Notes: generated from the letters alone by a model not told the origin. Numbered from the stretch's first letter, positions 33,938-44,800 are shown. The stretch is 64,000 bases of DNA from Algoriphagus boritolerans DSM 17298 = JCM 18970 (GCF_900108085.1 NZ_FNVR01000022.1:1-64000), one strand, 5' to 3'. Numbers and translations are program-made.

Positions 33938-35779
33938 ATGTGTGGAATTGTCGCGTATGTAGGGCACCAAGAAGCTTTGCCCATTATCCTCAAAGGTCTC
34001 AAAAGACTTGAATACCGTGGATATGACTCTGCCGGGGTGGCCCTTTTGGACCAAAATGGTCTGAGTATTTATAAGAAAAAGGGAAAAGTATCCGAGCTGG
34101 AAAAGCACCTGAATTCAAATGGGGAGGTAAAATCCAAAATTGGAATCGGTCATACACGTTGGGCAACCCATGGTGAACCCAACGACGTAAATGCCCACCC
34201 CCATTATTCCGCATCCGAAAAGTTTGCAATGATCCACAATGGCATCATCGAAAACTATGAGGTTTTAAAGCAAGACTTGCTTCAAAAAGGATACACGTTC
34301 GACAGTGAAACGGATACAGAGGTGTTTGTAAAATTCATTGAAGATATCTACGAACACGACCATTGCACTTTAGAGGAGGCACTTCGCCTTGCTTTGCATA
34401 AAGTTGTGGGGGCTTATGCCATTGTCTTGATCAACAAAGAAGAGCCAAACACACTCATCGCAGCAAGGAAAGGTTCCCCATTGGTAATAGGCGTGGGAGA
34501 GGAAGAGTACTTTCTTGCTTCTGATGCCACCCCGATCATTGAGTACACCAATAAAGTGGTCTATTTGGACGACTTTGAAATAGCGGTCATCCGAGATGGG
34601 AAACTACAGGTGAAAACTATCGAAAATGTAGAAACCAGTCCTTACATCAATCAGCTCGAAATGGAGTTGGAAGCAATTGAAAAAGGCGGCTACGATCACT
34701 TCATGCTTAAAGAGATCTACGAGCAACCTAAGTCGATTGCCGACTGTCTCAGAGGCCGTTTGGATGCGAAATCCGGTCGGTTGGTCTTAGGAGGTCTTCG
34801 TGATTACATGAATAAATTCCAAAATGCAGAGCGTATTATTATCACCGCATGCGGGACTTCATGGCATGCAGGATTGGTAGCCGAATATCTTTTTGAGGAC
34901 TTTGCCAGAGTCCCTGTAGAGGTGGAATATGCTTCCGAGTTTCGGTACAGAAATCCGGTGATCAGCGAAAAAGATTTCGTAATCGCCATTTCACAGTCCG
35001 GTGAAACGGCAGATACATTAGCTGCTATCGAACTGGCAAAATCGAAAGGGGCCACAATCTTCGGAGTTTGTAACGTCGTGGGTTCATCCATTCCCCGAGC
35101 TACACATGCAGGATCCTATACGCATGCCGGACCGGAAATCGGAGTAGCCTCCACCAAAGCCTTCACCGCGCAGATCTCAGTATTGGCGATGATGGCCCTT
35201 AAATTAGGTTATCAAAGAGGTACTATGCCGGAGAATCGATACATCCAGCTATTGAATGAACTGGAGGCGATTCCGGCAAAAGTGGAGCGGGCATTGAAGA
35301 CGAATGAACTGATCAAGTACATTGCATCAGAATACAAGGATGTGAGAAATGCCCTGTATCTGGGTCGTGGGTATAATTTTCCGGTGGCATTGGAAGGTGC
35401 ATTAAAGCTTAAAGAAATCTCCTACATCCACGCCGAAGGGTATCCTGCTGCAGAGATGAAGCATGGTCCGATTGCTTTGATTGATGAGGAAATGCCGGTA
35501 ATATTCATCGCCACTCAGGATAGTTCCTACGAAAAAGTGGTGAGTAATATTCAGGAAGTAAAAGCCAGAAAAGGTAAAGTAATCGCTGTCGTGACAGAAG
35601 GCGACACGCAAGTAAAAGCCATGGCTGACCATGTGATCGAAATTCCTGCAGTGGATGAGGCATTTGTGCCTTTGGTAGCAGTAGTTCCTCTGCAATTGCT
35701 GTCCTATCACATCGCAGTGATGAGAGGCTGTAATGTGGATCAGCCAAGAAACTTGGCCAAATCCGTAACGGTCGAATAA
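33938..35779 (+). CDS. glmS: Glutamine-fructose-6-phosphate aminotransferase (GlmS)
   Basis: First step of UDP-GlcNAc synthesis. The 613-residue chain (normal length) begins MCGIVAYVGH with nucleophile Cys2 of the glutaminase domain, continues with ECRGYDSAG-like YRGYDSAGV and GHTRWATHG, and has two SIS isomerase domains (ISQSGETADT, GRGYNFPVALEGALKLKEISY). It ends in the family signature DQPRNLAKSVTVE. A bidirectional terminator follows. No glmS ribozyme is apparent upstream. Confidence 0.98.
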   Translation: MCGIVAYVGHQEALPIILKGLKRLEYRGYDSAGVALLDQNGLSIYKKKGKVSELEKHLNSNGEVKSKIGIGHTRWATHGEPNDVNAHPHYSASEKFAMIHNGIIENYEVLKQDLLQKGYTFDSETDTEVFVKFIEDIYEHDHCTLEEALRLALHKVVGAYAIVLINKEEPNTLIAARKGSPLVIGVGEEEYFLASDATPIIEYTNKVVYLDDFEIAVIRDGKLQVKTIENVETSPYINQLEMELEAIEKGGYDHFMLKEIYEQPKSIADCLRGRLDAKSGRLVLGGLRDYMNKFQNAERIIITACGTSWHAGLVAEYLFEDFARVPVEVEYASEFRYRNPVISEKDFVIAISQSGETADTLAAIELAKSKGATIFGVCNVVGSSIPRATHAGSYTHAGPEIGVASTKAFTAQISVLAMMALKLGYQRGTMPENRYIQLLNELEAIPAKVERALKTNELIKYIASEYKDVRNALYLGRGYNFPVALEGALKLKEISYIHAEGYPAAEMKHGPIALIDEEMPVIFIATQDSSYEKVVSNIQEVKARKGKVIAVVTEGDTQVKAMADHVIEIPAVDEAFVPLVAVVPLQLLSYHIAVMRGCNVDQPRNLAKSVTVE

Positions 35780-35785
35780 ATCAAG

Positions 35786-35812
35786 AGACTGGCAGCAATG
35801 TCAGTCTTTTTT
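35786..35812. terminator. Bidirectional terminator, glmS/Kazal gene
   Basis: AGACTGGCA and TGTCAGTCT form a 9-bp stem (one G-T pair) with a 4-base loop and five T after it. It lies six bases past the glmS stop and covers the stop of the converging Kazal gene. Confidence 0.75.
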
Positions 35813-36034
35813 GCTACAGGCTCCTGATGTCCAGGATTTAAGCCCCGATCGGTCTGCAGCGCAGGCATTCCCGTAGGTATTGCCATCACATCCGCAAACC
35901 GGATTGTAATCCATCGTACAGGGTCCTGATGTGATCCGTTCAGGATCTATGCAATTTGTCATAGGTCTTTCTTCTTCACAGTGTGAAAGCATAAAAAGAG
36001 AACCAAAAAAGAAAATAACAGGTAGTTTTCTCAT
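35801..36034 (-). CDS. Kazal-type protease-inhibitor lipoprotein
   Basis: A 77-residue secreted lipoprotein. The signal ends in the lipobox LSHC (Cys19). The mature part is a single Kazal domain with all six cysteines (28, 39, 47, 49, 58, 73) and the canonical CTMDYNPVCGCDGNTYGNAC layout. By analogy to ovomucoid the P1 residue after Cys39-Thr is Met41, which would suit subtilisin/elastase-like proteases. It is anchored to the cell surface or periplasm. It stands alone. Confidence 0.88.
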   Translation of the reverse strand: MRKLPVIFFFGSLFMLSHCEEERPMTNCIDPERITSGPCTMDYNPVCGCDGNTYGNACAADRSGLKSWTSGACSKKD

Positions 36035-36121
36035 GCTTTCAAGACGGATTTTTCGATTTAAGCGCTACAACTTAGGTGTGTGAGTTGACAAAATTTTAAA
36101 CTGCCCAGCCGATAAATTCCT

Positions 36122-36129
36122 TACTTTTG
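36122..36129 (+). promoter_or_regulatory. -7 box for prfA
   Basis: TACTTTTG matches TAnnTTTG, 17 bases before the ATG at 36147. Confidence 0.6.
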
Positions 36130-36146
36130 CGCAGCGATTAAAACCC

Positions 36147-37220
36147 ATGCTGGACAAATTACAAGCCCTTAAAGACCGATTTGAAGAAGTAGGTCAACTG
36201 ATCATCATGCCGGACTCGATGTCTGACATGAGCAAGTACACTAAGCTCTCCAAGGAATACAAAGACCTGGAAAAAATCGTCATAGCCTACGATGAGTACA
36301 AGCTGGTGCTTCAGAATATCGACAGCTCCAAAGAAATTTTGGATAAGGAGAGGGATCCGGAGTTTCGAGAAATGGCCAAAGCTGAACTTGACTACCTTCG
36401 AGAACGGAAGGAAACGCTGGAAGAGGAGGTGAAGCAGCTATTGATCCCTAAAGACCCAAATGATTCCAAAAATTGTATCCTCGAAATCCGGGGAGGAACA
36501 GGTGGAGACGAGGCTTCAATTTTTGCGGGAGATTTGTTTCGGATGTATGAGCGGTTCTGCGAAATGCAGGGTTGGAAGCTTACCGTCCTTGACTTAACCT
36601 TTGGATCAGCTGGCGGTTACAAGGAAATCATTGCTACGGTGTCCGGGGCAGACGTGTACGGGATGCTGAAATATGAATCGGGAGTTCATCGGGTACAACG
36701 AGTCCCAGCTACCGAATCCCAAGGGAGAGTGCATACTTCTGCTGCATCTGTGGCAGTTTTACCCGAAATGGATGAAGTTGAGGTCCACTTGGACATGAAT
36801 GAAATCCGAAAAGACACCTACTGCTCTTCCGGACCCGGTGGACAATCCGTAAATACGACTTATTCTGCAGTACGATTGACACACCTTCCATCCGGCTTGG
36901 TAGTGACCTGTCAGGATGAAAAGTCACAGATTAAAAACTTTGAAAAAGCGCTCCAGGTATTGAGATCCAGGCTTTATGAAATAGAGCTTACCAAACAAAA
37001 CGATGCTGTGGGTGCACAACGTAGATCCATGGTAGGCAGTGGCGACCGATCTGACAAGATCAGGACCTATAACTATTCCCAATCCCGTGTCACTGACCAC
37101 AGAATCAATAAAACCGTCTACAATCTTCCCGAAGTGATGGACGGGCATATTGAAGAATTCATCTCAGCCCTGAGATTGGCTGAAAATCTCGAAAAAATGA
37201 AAGCCGGTGGAATCGAGTAA
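36147..37220 (+). CDS. prfA: Peptide chain release factor 1 (RF1)
   Basis: Recognises UAA/UAG and triggers peptide release. The 357 residues hold the PAT codon-reading tripeptide in VPATESQ (187-189, RF1 type; RF2 would have SPF) and the GGQ peptidyl-transfer motif in [10 protein letters not shown] (231-233). No programmed frameshift is present, as expected for RF1. No prmC methyltransferase gene is adjacent. Confidence 0.97.
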   Translation: MLDKLQALKDRFEEVGQLIIMPDSMSDMSKYTKLSKEYKDLEKIVIAYDEYKLVLQNIDSSKEILDKERDPEFREMAKAELDYLRERKETLEEEVKQLLIPKDPNDSKNCILEIRGGTGGDEASIFAGDLFRMYERFCEMQGWKLTVLDLTFGSAGGYKEIIATVSGADVYGMLKYESGVHRVQRVPATESQGRVHTSAASVAVLPEMDEVEVHLDMNEIRKDTYCSSGPGGQSVNTTYSAVRLTHLPSGLVVTCQDEKSQIKNFEKALQVLRSRLYEIELTKQNDAVGAQRRSMVGSGDRSDKIRTYNYSQSRVTDHRINKTVYNLPEVMDGHIEEFISALRLAENLEKMKAGGIE

Positions 37221-37302
37221 GTGGAATGGACTTTGAAGGATTGATTTAAGGAGGTATATTGAACAAACAAAAAACCAGCGGAAGAATAACCTAAGTACTT
37301 TT

Positions 37303-37827
37303 ATGATAATAACCGGAGAAAAAGAAGTAAGCCTAGTCACTTGGAATGACTCCCATTTTCATGCTCTCTATCCGCTGGCAAATAATCCAAAAATCGCAAT
37401 GAATTTGCGGGATAGTTATCCTCAGCCATATACCATTCATGATGCAAGACATTGGATAGAACATAATCAAAAGTTCAATCCACCACAGAATTTTGCCATT
37501 GAATACAAAGGCAAACTTGCGGGGTCAATCGGTGCAGAACGGGGGAAAGATGAGCTCCGTACCAACATGGAATTGGGTTTTTGGGTCGGTGAGCCCTTTT
37601 GGGGTAAAGGAATCGCTTCAGAAGCGGTGAAGCTATACACCGATTACATTTTTGAGAAATTCGATATTCAAAGACTTTTCGCTCAAGTCTACGAATTCAA
37701 CGGAGAATCTATGAATGTCCTGGAAAAAGCAGGTTATATCCCTGAAGCCATACTGAAAAAGGCCTTTATCAAAAGAGGTAAAGTGGGAGATATATTCCAA
37801 TATGTTAAGATTAGAGACGAGGAGTAA
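37303..37827 (+). CDS. GNAT-family N-acetyltransferase (RimJ/RimL type)
   Basis: A 174-residue acetyltransferase. It opens with the RimJ/RimL-type ligand strands, has ARHWIEHNQKF in the second helix and the acetyl-CoA-binding loop FWGKGIASEAVKLY near 105-118, followed by FDIQRLFAQVYEFNGESMNVLEKAGY, the typical end. Its substrate may be a protein N-terminus or a small molecule. A terminator hairpin overlaps its stop codon. Confidence 0.92.
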   Translation: MIITGEKEVSLVTWNDSHFHALYPLANNPKIAMNLRDSYPQPYTIHDARHWIEHNQKFNPPQNFAIEYKGKLAGSIGAERGKDELRTNMELGFWVGEPFWGKGIASEAVKLYTDYIFEKFDIQRLFAQVYEFNGESMNVLEKAGYIPEAILKKAFIKRGKVGDIFQYVKIRDEE

Positions 37828-37841
37828 TCTTCGTCTTTTTT
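37815..37841 (+). terminator. Terminator overlapping the GNAT stop codon
   Basis: AGACGAGGA and TCTTCGTCT pair with one G-T, a four-base GTAA loop that contains the stop codon, and five or more T follow. Confidence 0.75.
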
Positions 37842-37858
37842 CTTTGTTACTTCGAAAA

Positions 37859-40669
37859 TCACCTCACCAGCACTTTCTCGGTCACTGCCCCGTTTTTCCC
37901 TTGAAGCTGAATCAAAAGTATTCCCCTTGGAAGTCCGTTTAGGAAAATTTCAGTCTCGCCGATCTTGATATTTTGACTTTCAACCAACTGACCCAAAGGA
38001 TTAAAAACCAGTAGGGTTGACCAATTGTCCAGATTTTCAGAGGTTATGGTCAGGGTTCCGAAGCCGGGATTTGGGTAAATTTTCAAACCAAGATTGGTTT
38101 TGGGTTCCAGAGCTGTGATTATGTTGACATTTACTGAAAGGCTCTGTTTTGGGCCAAATCCACATTCGTTTTGAGCTTCCACGCTGAGTCCGAAATCACC
38201 CTCTTCTTCCCAATTAACGAGAACTCTGTGGCTTCCCTGCCCGGAGATGATCTTTCCTCCATCAGAAACCGTCCAGCGATAATCTAATTCGGATAGTTCT
38301 GCTATTTCATAGTATTGCTCGCCAAGCGCTACTTGACCTTCTCCCAGAATTTCTGAAGGCTGATCAGGAGCTGCCGAGATTCGTACAGACTTTTGAATAG
38401 GTTCTGAGGTTCCGCAGCGATTTTCCTGAGTTACTAAGATAAGTTGATCACCACTTTGCTTCCATTTGATGTCGATTTCACTTGATCCCTGACCGGAAAT
38501 AATTTCACCTCCAGTGACCGTCCAGGTGTAGGCGGTTCCTTCGACGTTTGGCAATGAATAAGTTCCTGTACTTTCTACACATCCAATTCCTTCGCCTGAA
38601 ACAAGCAGGTCACTCGGAGGCAAGGAAAGGACAATCACTTCCAAAGCAGAAGTTTCCCCATTTCCACAAAAATTTGATCGACTAACCAAAACAGCATTCC
38701 TGCCAGGAGCGGTCCATTTCACTTCAATTTGATTGGTCCCTTGACCCGATATAATTTCACCTCCATCCACTCTCCAGATAATCTCTGAACCGGGAGAAGG
38801 CATTTCCGAGATAGCGTAAGTTTCATTGGAAATGCAGGATTGCGAATTCCCGGAGATTTCTCCCAAAGACCCTAAAGGAGGAATGCAATTGTAAGTGATG
38901 ATCGAGCCGTCCTCTCCTACAAAATAGGCCTTCGAATCGGTACCCACGCTAACACCGGAGAAATTTCGCAAGGTTCCGGTTTCTGGCTGAATCCAAGTTT
39001 CTCCACCGTCAAGTGTCACCATTGCCTGTCCTTCATCTCCGGCGATAAACCCGACATTTTTACCGAAAAAGTCAATGGAATTCAGATTTTTCAAGGTGCC
39101 TGATTCGATGACTCGCCAAGTTTTAGCTTGATCATCGGTTTTTAAAATAGTCCCGGCATTTCCAACCGCGATGGCACTGGTGGTATCCAGTTTTACCAAA
39201 GCATTCAGATTTTCGGTGGTCACGGAAGGTAAAGTTTCCCACTCATTTCCTCCAGCACTCCAACTGATTTGACCATTTTCCCCTATGGCAAATCCAATTA
39301 CAGAATTAAAGAAAGTGATGTCTTTTAGATTTTTTGTAGTATTAGTTTTAATCGATTGATCCCAGGTGGCTCCGGAGTCGGATGATCGTGTGATGTAGCC
39401 GGAGTTTCCCACGGCGTAGACTACCGATGGAGCAAAGAGATAAAATCCGGTAAGGGTTCGATTCACCGGTAAAGGCACAGGAACCCATGCACTTCCTGAA
39501 TTACCGGTTCGATAGACTTTACCTTCGGGAGCACTCGCATAGCCGAAGGATGTATTCCAAAAATCCAGGGTCTGAATGAGAAGAGCTTCGGGAATAGGGC
39601 GGCTAATCACCGTGGTGGCACCATTGGTAGTGACAAAAAATGCTCCCTTCTCTCCTCCTATAAAGCCTGTATTTAGGTTTTTGAAGTCCACCGAAGTGAA
39701 GTTATTTCGGATGCCTGCAAATTTCTGACTCCAATTGGCACCTGAATTTGCGGAGTTCAGCAAGTAGCCATCCTGTCCGATTGCCGAAGCAAATGCCAGA
39801 TTAGGTTTGAATGCTATATTTTTGATGCTTCGGGTATTGGTAGCCCCTAAGTTTGGATAAGTGAATGTCGTGCCCGAATTCCCGCTTCTTACGACAGTCG
39901 CAGTATCGCCTACTGCTACTACTATCCGGATGTCCACAGGGCTGATGGCCACCTTTCTAAGTGTCCTTCCGGTGTTGATTACCAATTCTGTCCAAGTCTC
40001 TCCTCCATCTGTGGTTTTGAGATAGGTTCCATTTTTACCGACCGCATAACCAATCATTTCACTGGAAAATGCAATTCCAAAGAGGTCTTTATTTCCTGCA
40101 ATAGTTACGGACTGCCAAGTACTGCCTTTATCAAATGACTTTAGGATTCGCCCATTGGCAGCTGCTACAAATGCCGTGTTTTCATTGATAAAAGTGATGT
40201 CATTAAGATCCAGGTTAGTTCCGCTGGAGACTTTTGTCCAGGTGGCTCCGGAATTGAACGATTGCAGAATTTCTCCGTTTTGGCCAATTGCCACAAGTTG
40301 CGTTGCCGAAGTTTTGGCTACGCTGGTGAGGGTATTTTGGGTGCCTGAATTTCGCTTTATCCAATTATTTCCAAAATCCGAACTGGTATAGATTGTCCCT
40401 TTTTCGCCCACCGCTACTCCGTTGCCATCACTTAAAAATGCCACATCGAGCAACCGGGCATCAACTTCCACCAAGACCTCATTCCAGGTTACCCCTCCGT
40501 CACTTGTCCGAATGATCAGATTCTCACCCACTGCCACTCCATCGGTTTCGCTTATCCAAACGATGGATTCTAAGTCCAAGCCCCAACTTTGCATTCGAGT
40601 CCAGGTTTGAGACCAGGAATCTGTAGTAATCAGGAGGATAAAAAAGAGCACAAGTATGAGTTTTCTCAT
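37859..40669 (-). CDS. T9SS-exported Ycf48-like beta-propeller with PKD-like repeats
   Basis: A 936-residue secreted protein. Signal peptide at 1-21 (ends SWSQ). Residues about 25-610 hold a dozen BNR/Ycf48 repeats with the pattern SGATW or DGGETW. Then come three PKD-like domains, each with the GG(E/K)IISGQG core, near 640, 740 and 815. The last 75 residues (IYPNPGFGTLTI... ending in VLVR) form a type A T9SS sorting domain that directs outer-membrane transit and surface anchoring. Probably an adhesin-like surface protein; no enzymatic domain is seen. It converges on the GNAT gene. Confidence 0.92.
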   Translation of the reverse strand: MRKLILVLFFILLITTDSWSQTWTRMQSWGLDLESIVWISETDGVAVGENLIIRTSDGGVTWNEVLVEVDARLLDVAFLSDGNGVAVGEKGTIYTSSDFGNNWIKRNSGTQNTLTSVAKTSATQLVAIGQNGEILQSFNSGATWTKVSSGTNLDLNDITFINENTAFVAAANGRILKSFDKGSTWQSVTIAGNKDLFGIAFSSEMIGYAVGKNGTYLKTTDGGETWTELVINTGRTLRKVAISPVDIRIVVAVGDTATVVRSGNSGTTFTYPNLGATNTRSIKNIAFKPNLAFASAIGQDGYLLNSANSGANWSQKFAGIRNNFTSVDFKNLNTGFIGGEKGAFFVTTNGATTVISRPIPEALLIQTLDFWNTSFGYASAPEGKVYRTGNSGSAWVPVPLPVNRTLTGFYLFAPSVVYAVGNSGYITRSSDSGATWDQSIKTNTTKNLKDITFFNSVIGFAIGENGQISWSAGGNEWETLPSVTTENLNALVKLDTTSAIAVGNAGTILKTDDQAKTWRVIESGTLKNLNSIDFFGKNVGFIAGDEGQAMVTLDGGETWIQPETGTLRNFSGVSVGTDSKAYFVGEDGSIITYNCIPPLGSLGEISGNSQSCISNETYAISEMPSPGSEIIWRVDGGEIISGQGTNQIEVKWTAPGRNAVLVSRSNFCGNGETSALEVIVLSLPPSDLLVSGEGIGCVESTGTYSLPNVEGTAYTWTVTGGEIISGQGSSEIDIKWKQSGDQLILVTQENRCGTSEPIQKSVRISAAPDQPSEILGEGQVALGEQYYEIAELSELDYRWTVSDGGKIISGQGSHRVLVNWEEEGDFGLSVEAQNECGFGPKQSLSVNVNIITALEPKTNLGLKIYPNPGFGTLTITSENLDNWSTLLVFNPLGQLVESQNIKIGETEIFLNGLPRGILLIQLQGKNGAVTEKVLVR

Positions 40670-40919
40670 TGCATAGATTATAAAAACATCCTTAAGATGG
40701 CAACTTGATCAAATCTTTGATTCATTAAGTATATCACAAACAGTTTTAAGTTAATCAAGTGTCTTGAACAGTAATTGAAGAATGGTTGATAAATTTAAAG
40801 TATAATTCAGATAATTATAATTTCGGGCAATCAGTAAGCCCAAAAACGGGATGATCAGAAGTCAAGCGTCTATCGGTAGCTAGGTTCCGGATAGTTTGTT
40901 TGATAGTTGAGAAAAAAAT

Positions 40920-41579
40920 ATGGATATGAAAAAAATAGTCGTTTTGGCCAATGCTGCCCTGTTATTGTATTCCTGTGGTCCTCAGGAGCGGGTTTCTAAA
41001 GAAACATTTGAAGCAGTCAATCAATCCATGGAAGTAAAACGCCTAACAGAAGTTGAGATCTTGAATGAAGCGATGCTATGGGGTGATTCTATTTCGACAG
41101 AGGCTCAAAATCAGTTGATAACCAGGCTCCAAAATGCAGTGGCCGAAAAGGGGGTACCCGGTGCAATAGAATTTTGCAATATTCAAGCCCTGCCAATTCT
41201 CAAGGAAGTAAGTCAAAAACATGGTGTAGAAATTCGCCGCGCTTCGAATCGCTATCGCAATCCCGCTGACCAACCTACTGAGGAAGAAAAGCCCCTCTTG
41301 GAGGCTTACGAATTTAATGCTGAGAATGGAAGCAAAAGTGATCCTAACATTCAAAAGTTCGAAAATGGTGAAGTCTTTCTTTATACGAAGGCTATTGTGA
41401 TTCCCGGGGGCTTCTGCCTCAGTTGCCATGGGGAACCGGGGAAGGAGATCAATGAAGAGACCCTTAAAAAACTAGCTGAGCTCTATCCCCAAGATCAGGC
41501 CAAAGGCCATCAGGTGGGAGACCTCCGGGGTATGTGGTCAATCAGGATTCCAAAAAAGGAGGTAGTAAAAAGGCTGTAA
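40920..41579 (+). CDS. DUF3365 haem-binding lipoprotein
   Basis: A 219-residue lipoprotein with a lipobox ending at Cys19 (LLLYSC). The C-terminal part is the DUF3365 (Tll0287-like) fold with one c-type haem site CLSCH (Cys166, Cys169, His170). Related proteins are haem-based sensors, often fused to kinases. Here the domain is free and membrane-anchored. ATG codons at 40920 and 40926 are both possible. It lies between a T9SS protein and the SusC gene, divergent from the former, with no obvious functional tie to the SusC operon. Confidence 0.9.
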   Translation: MDMKKIVVLANAALLLYSCGPQERVSKETFEAVNQSMEVKRLTEVEILNEAMLWGDSISTEAQNQLITRLQNAVAEKGVPGAIEFCNIQALPILKEVSQKHGVEIRRASNRYRNPADQPTEEEKPLLEAYEFNAENGSKSDPNIQKFENGEVFLYTKAIVIPGGFCLSCHGEPGKEINEETLKKLAELYPQDQAKGHQVGDLRGMWSIRIPKKEVVKRL

Positions 41580-41851
41580 GTTTTTACTTTGAGGAATTTT
41601 TTTTAGAAATCTGAAGTGTTAAATAATTTTTTTCAAATTTTGCCTAAAAGAAGAATAATTTAATTTTTCTAAGATTATTTTAAATTAACTTAATAATAGT
41701 TCTCAGAATTGACTTAAAACCCACCATGCCATTCATAGAAACAGCAGAATACAGTCAGTTTTAAGTTGTAAACAGTTAGATTTTTAGGTAAAATATATTG
41801 GAAATTGACATATCTATTCAATTGATAATTTTCATTAACCCAAAATTGCCT

Positions 41852-44800
41852 ATGAAAATCTCTACCCCTGCCAGACTCTTAAGTCTGACATTTTTGATGT
41901 GCCTATTTTATTTAGGTACTGCACAGGCCCAGACCAAGGAGGTGTCTGGCGTTGTTATATCCGGCGAGGATAATCTTCCCCTTCCGGGAGTCTCGATCCT
42001 TGTAAAAGGAACCACTTCTGGTACTGTTACAGATGTTGACGGGAAATTTAAAATTTCCGTTAGTTCTGATCAGTCAGTTTTAGTATTCTCTTTTATTGGA
42101 TTCCAAACACAGGAAGTAGTTGTAGGAGCCCAAAGCGAACTCAGTATAACCCTCGGAGCCGATATGAAATCACTTGAGGAAGTGATTGTGGTGGGCTACG
42201 GCGAGCAAAAGAAGGAGACTATAACCGGTTCTGTTGCCACTGTCAAAGGTGGTGAATTGGCAAAATCACCTGCTGTCAACCTGTCAAATTCCATTGCAGG
42301 ACGTATGCCTGGTGTGGTTGCAGTCAACAGAAGCGGTGAGCCTGGTTATGATGGTTCGGCCATCCGAATTCGGGGTTCCAACACTTTGGGTAACAACGAT
42401 GCCTTGATTGTAATCGATGGAATTCCGGCACGTGCTGGAGGTATCGATCGATTGAATCCAAACGACATCGAAAGTATCTCAGTACTGAAGGATGCATCGG
42501 CCGCCATTTATGGATCACGAGCGGCAAATGGAGTAATTCTTGTCACTACAAAAAGAGGAAAAAGCGGTGCTCCGGAATTGACATTTCAGGTAAACCAAGG
42601 ATGGGCACAGCCGACAGTCATTCCTGATTTGGCAAATGCAGCACAATATGCCGGCATGTTGAATGACCTTGACATCTATGCATTGCCTGTAAATGAGTGG
42701 GATGCGGCAAATCAAGCCTATAAGCAAAATGGAGAATATCTTCGTCCCAATGGTCAAATCCGAAATGCTCCTTACACGCCCGATGAGTTAGAACTTTATC
42801 GGAACGGCTCTGATCCTTGGTTTTATCCAAACACGGATTGGTATGGAGAAACCTTGAAAACCTGGTCTCCTCAGACCAGAATGAATGCCCAATTGGTTGG
42901 AGGCAATGACAATGTACGATACATGACTTCGATTGGTTATCAGGATCAGGATGGATATTACAAGCAATCCGCTACCGGATTCAAGCAGTATGACATCCGA
43001 TTAAATCTGGATGCCAATGTGAATAAATACATTAAAGTAGGTGTTGGTATCCTTGCCCGTGAAGAGCAACGATTCTTCCCGACTCGTGGCGCCGGTGCAA
43101 TCTTCCGAATGCAGATGAGAGGTAAGCCAAATCAGCCTGCTTTTTGGCCAAACGGTTTGCCAGGACCTGACATCGAAAACGGTGAAAATCCAGTCGTAAT
43201 CACCACCAATCAAACCGGATATGACCGGGACACCCGAGATTACTTCCAGACCAACGGAACACTGGAAATTAAAATCCCAGGTATAGAAGGTTTAAAAATT
43301 GTAGGTACTGCTGCGGTGGATAAGACTATGCAATTTAACAAGCGTTGGGAGACTCCTTGGACCCTGTATCAGCTGGGTTCTGGATTTGAGGATGATGGTG
43401 TTACGCCAAAATTGGTGGCTTCCCGAAGAGGACCTGCTGATCCTAGACTTACCCAGGCGAATAACAATACACTGAATATCCTTTTGGGAACAGTGGCAAC
43501 TTATGAGAAAAAATTTGCTGATAAGCATGCTCTGACTTTACTTGCCGGTTTCAATAAAGAAACGGTTGAGGGAAACAACTTCAATGCCTTCAGAAGATAC
43601 TTTATTTCTTCCGCTATCGATCAAATGTTTGCCGGTGGTGATTTGGAGAAGAATAACGGTGGTGGAGCATTCGAAAGAGCCCGATTAAACTATTTCGGTA
43701 GAGTAGCCTACAATTATCAGGAAAAATATCTGGCAGAATTTCTTTGGAGATATGATGGATCTTATATTTTCCCTGAGAATAACCGTTACGGCTTTTTCCC
43801 GGGAATTATGCTGGGCTGGGTAGTTTCCGACGAAAACTTCTGGAAGAATAGCCTTGGAAAAACCTTCGATTTCTTCAAAATCAGAGGTTCTTGGGGTCAA
43901 CTCGGAAATGATCAGATATTCTTTGGTGGAGCACTACAGGAATACCAATTCCTTTCCACTTATGGATTTAGCTCCTATATCGCCAATGGGACTGAAGTCA
44001 AAACGTTGTTTGAGACTCGAGTTCCTAACAACAACATCACTTGGGAAATTGCCAACAACTCCAATTTGGGTTTTGAAGGTCAATTTCTTCAAGGCAAAGT
44101 ATTCTTCGAGTTTGATCTGTTTTACAACAAGAGAACGAACATTCTTTGGAGAAAAAATGCATCAGTACCGCAAAGTACTGGGTTGATCCTTCCCGCCGAA
44201 AACATCGGTGAGGTCGAAAATAAAGGCTTTGATATTAATCTGGGCTACCGTGGAAACATCGGGGATATGACGTTCTCAGTAGGAGTAAACGGGGGTTATG
44301 CCAAAAACAAAATCCTCTTCTGGGATGAAGCACCTGGAGCGCCCGAATGGCAACGGTCTACAGGAAAACCAATGAATACATTCTTGGTTTACCAATATGA
44401 TGGTGTGTTTGCTACTCAGGAAGATATCAGCAACAATCCACTTGACTATCGCGCGATTACCAATAACCTACGTCCTGGTGATATGAAGTACAAGGACATT
44501 GACGGAGATGGCAAGATTACACCTGATGATCGAATCAGAATGGATAATAACGATATTCCACTCTTCCAGGGAGGTATGACTTTGAATATGGCTTTCAGAA
44601 ATTTTGATCTGTCAGTTCTATTTCAAGGGGCAGCAGGCGCCAGACAATACGTAAGTGCAGGTGAATCCGGAAATATTGGAAACTACCTGTTGGAAATTCA
44701 TGACAACAGATGGACGATCGACAACCCAAGTAGCGTTCACCCAAGAATAGCCAACAGAAGTGATCAATATTATTCGGGAGGCAATACCTATTGGTTTAGA

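Noticed and set aside
37248-37290. Perfect AAGGAGGT followed by a TTG and 11 codons upstream of the GNAT gene
   Set aside because: Too short and unconserved in appearance; strong Shine-Dalgarno signals are not generally used in this phylum.
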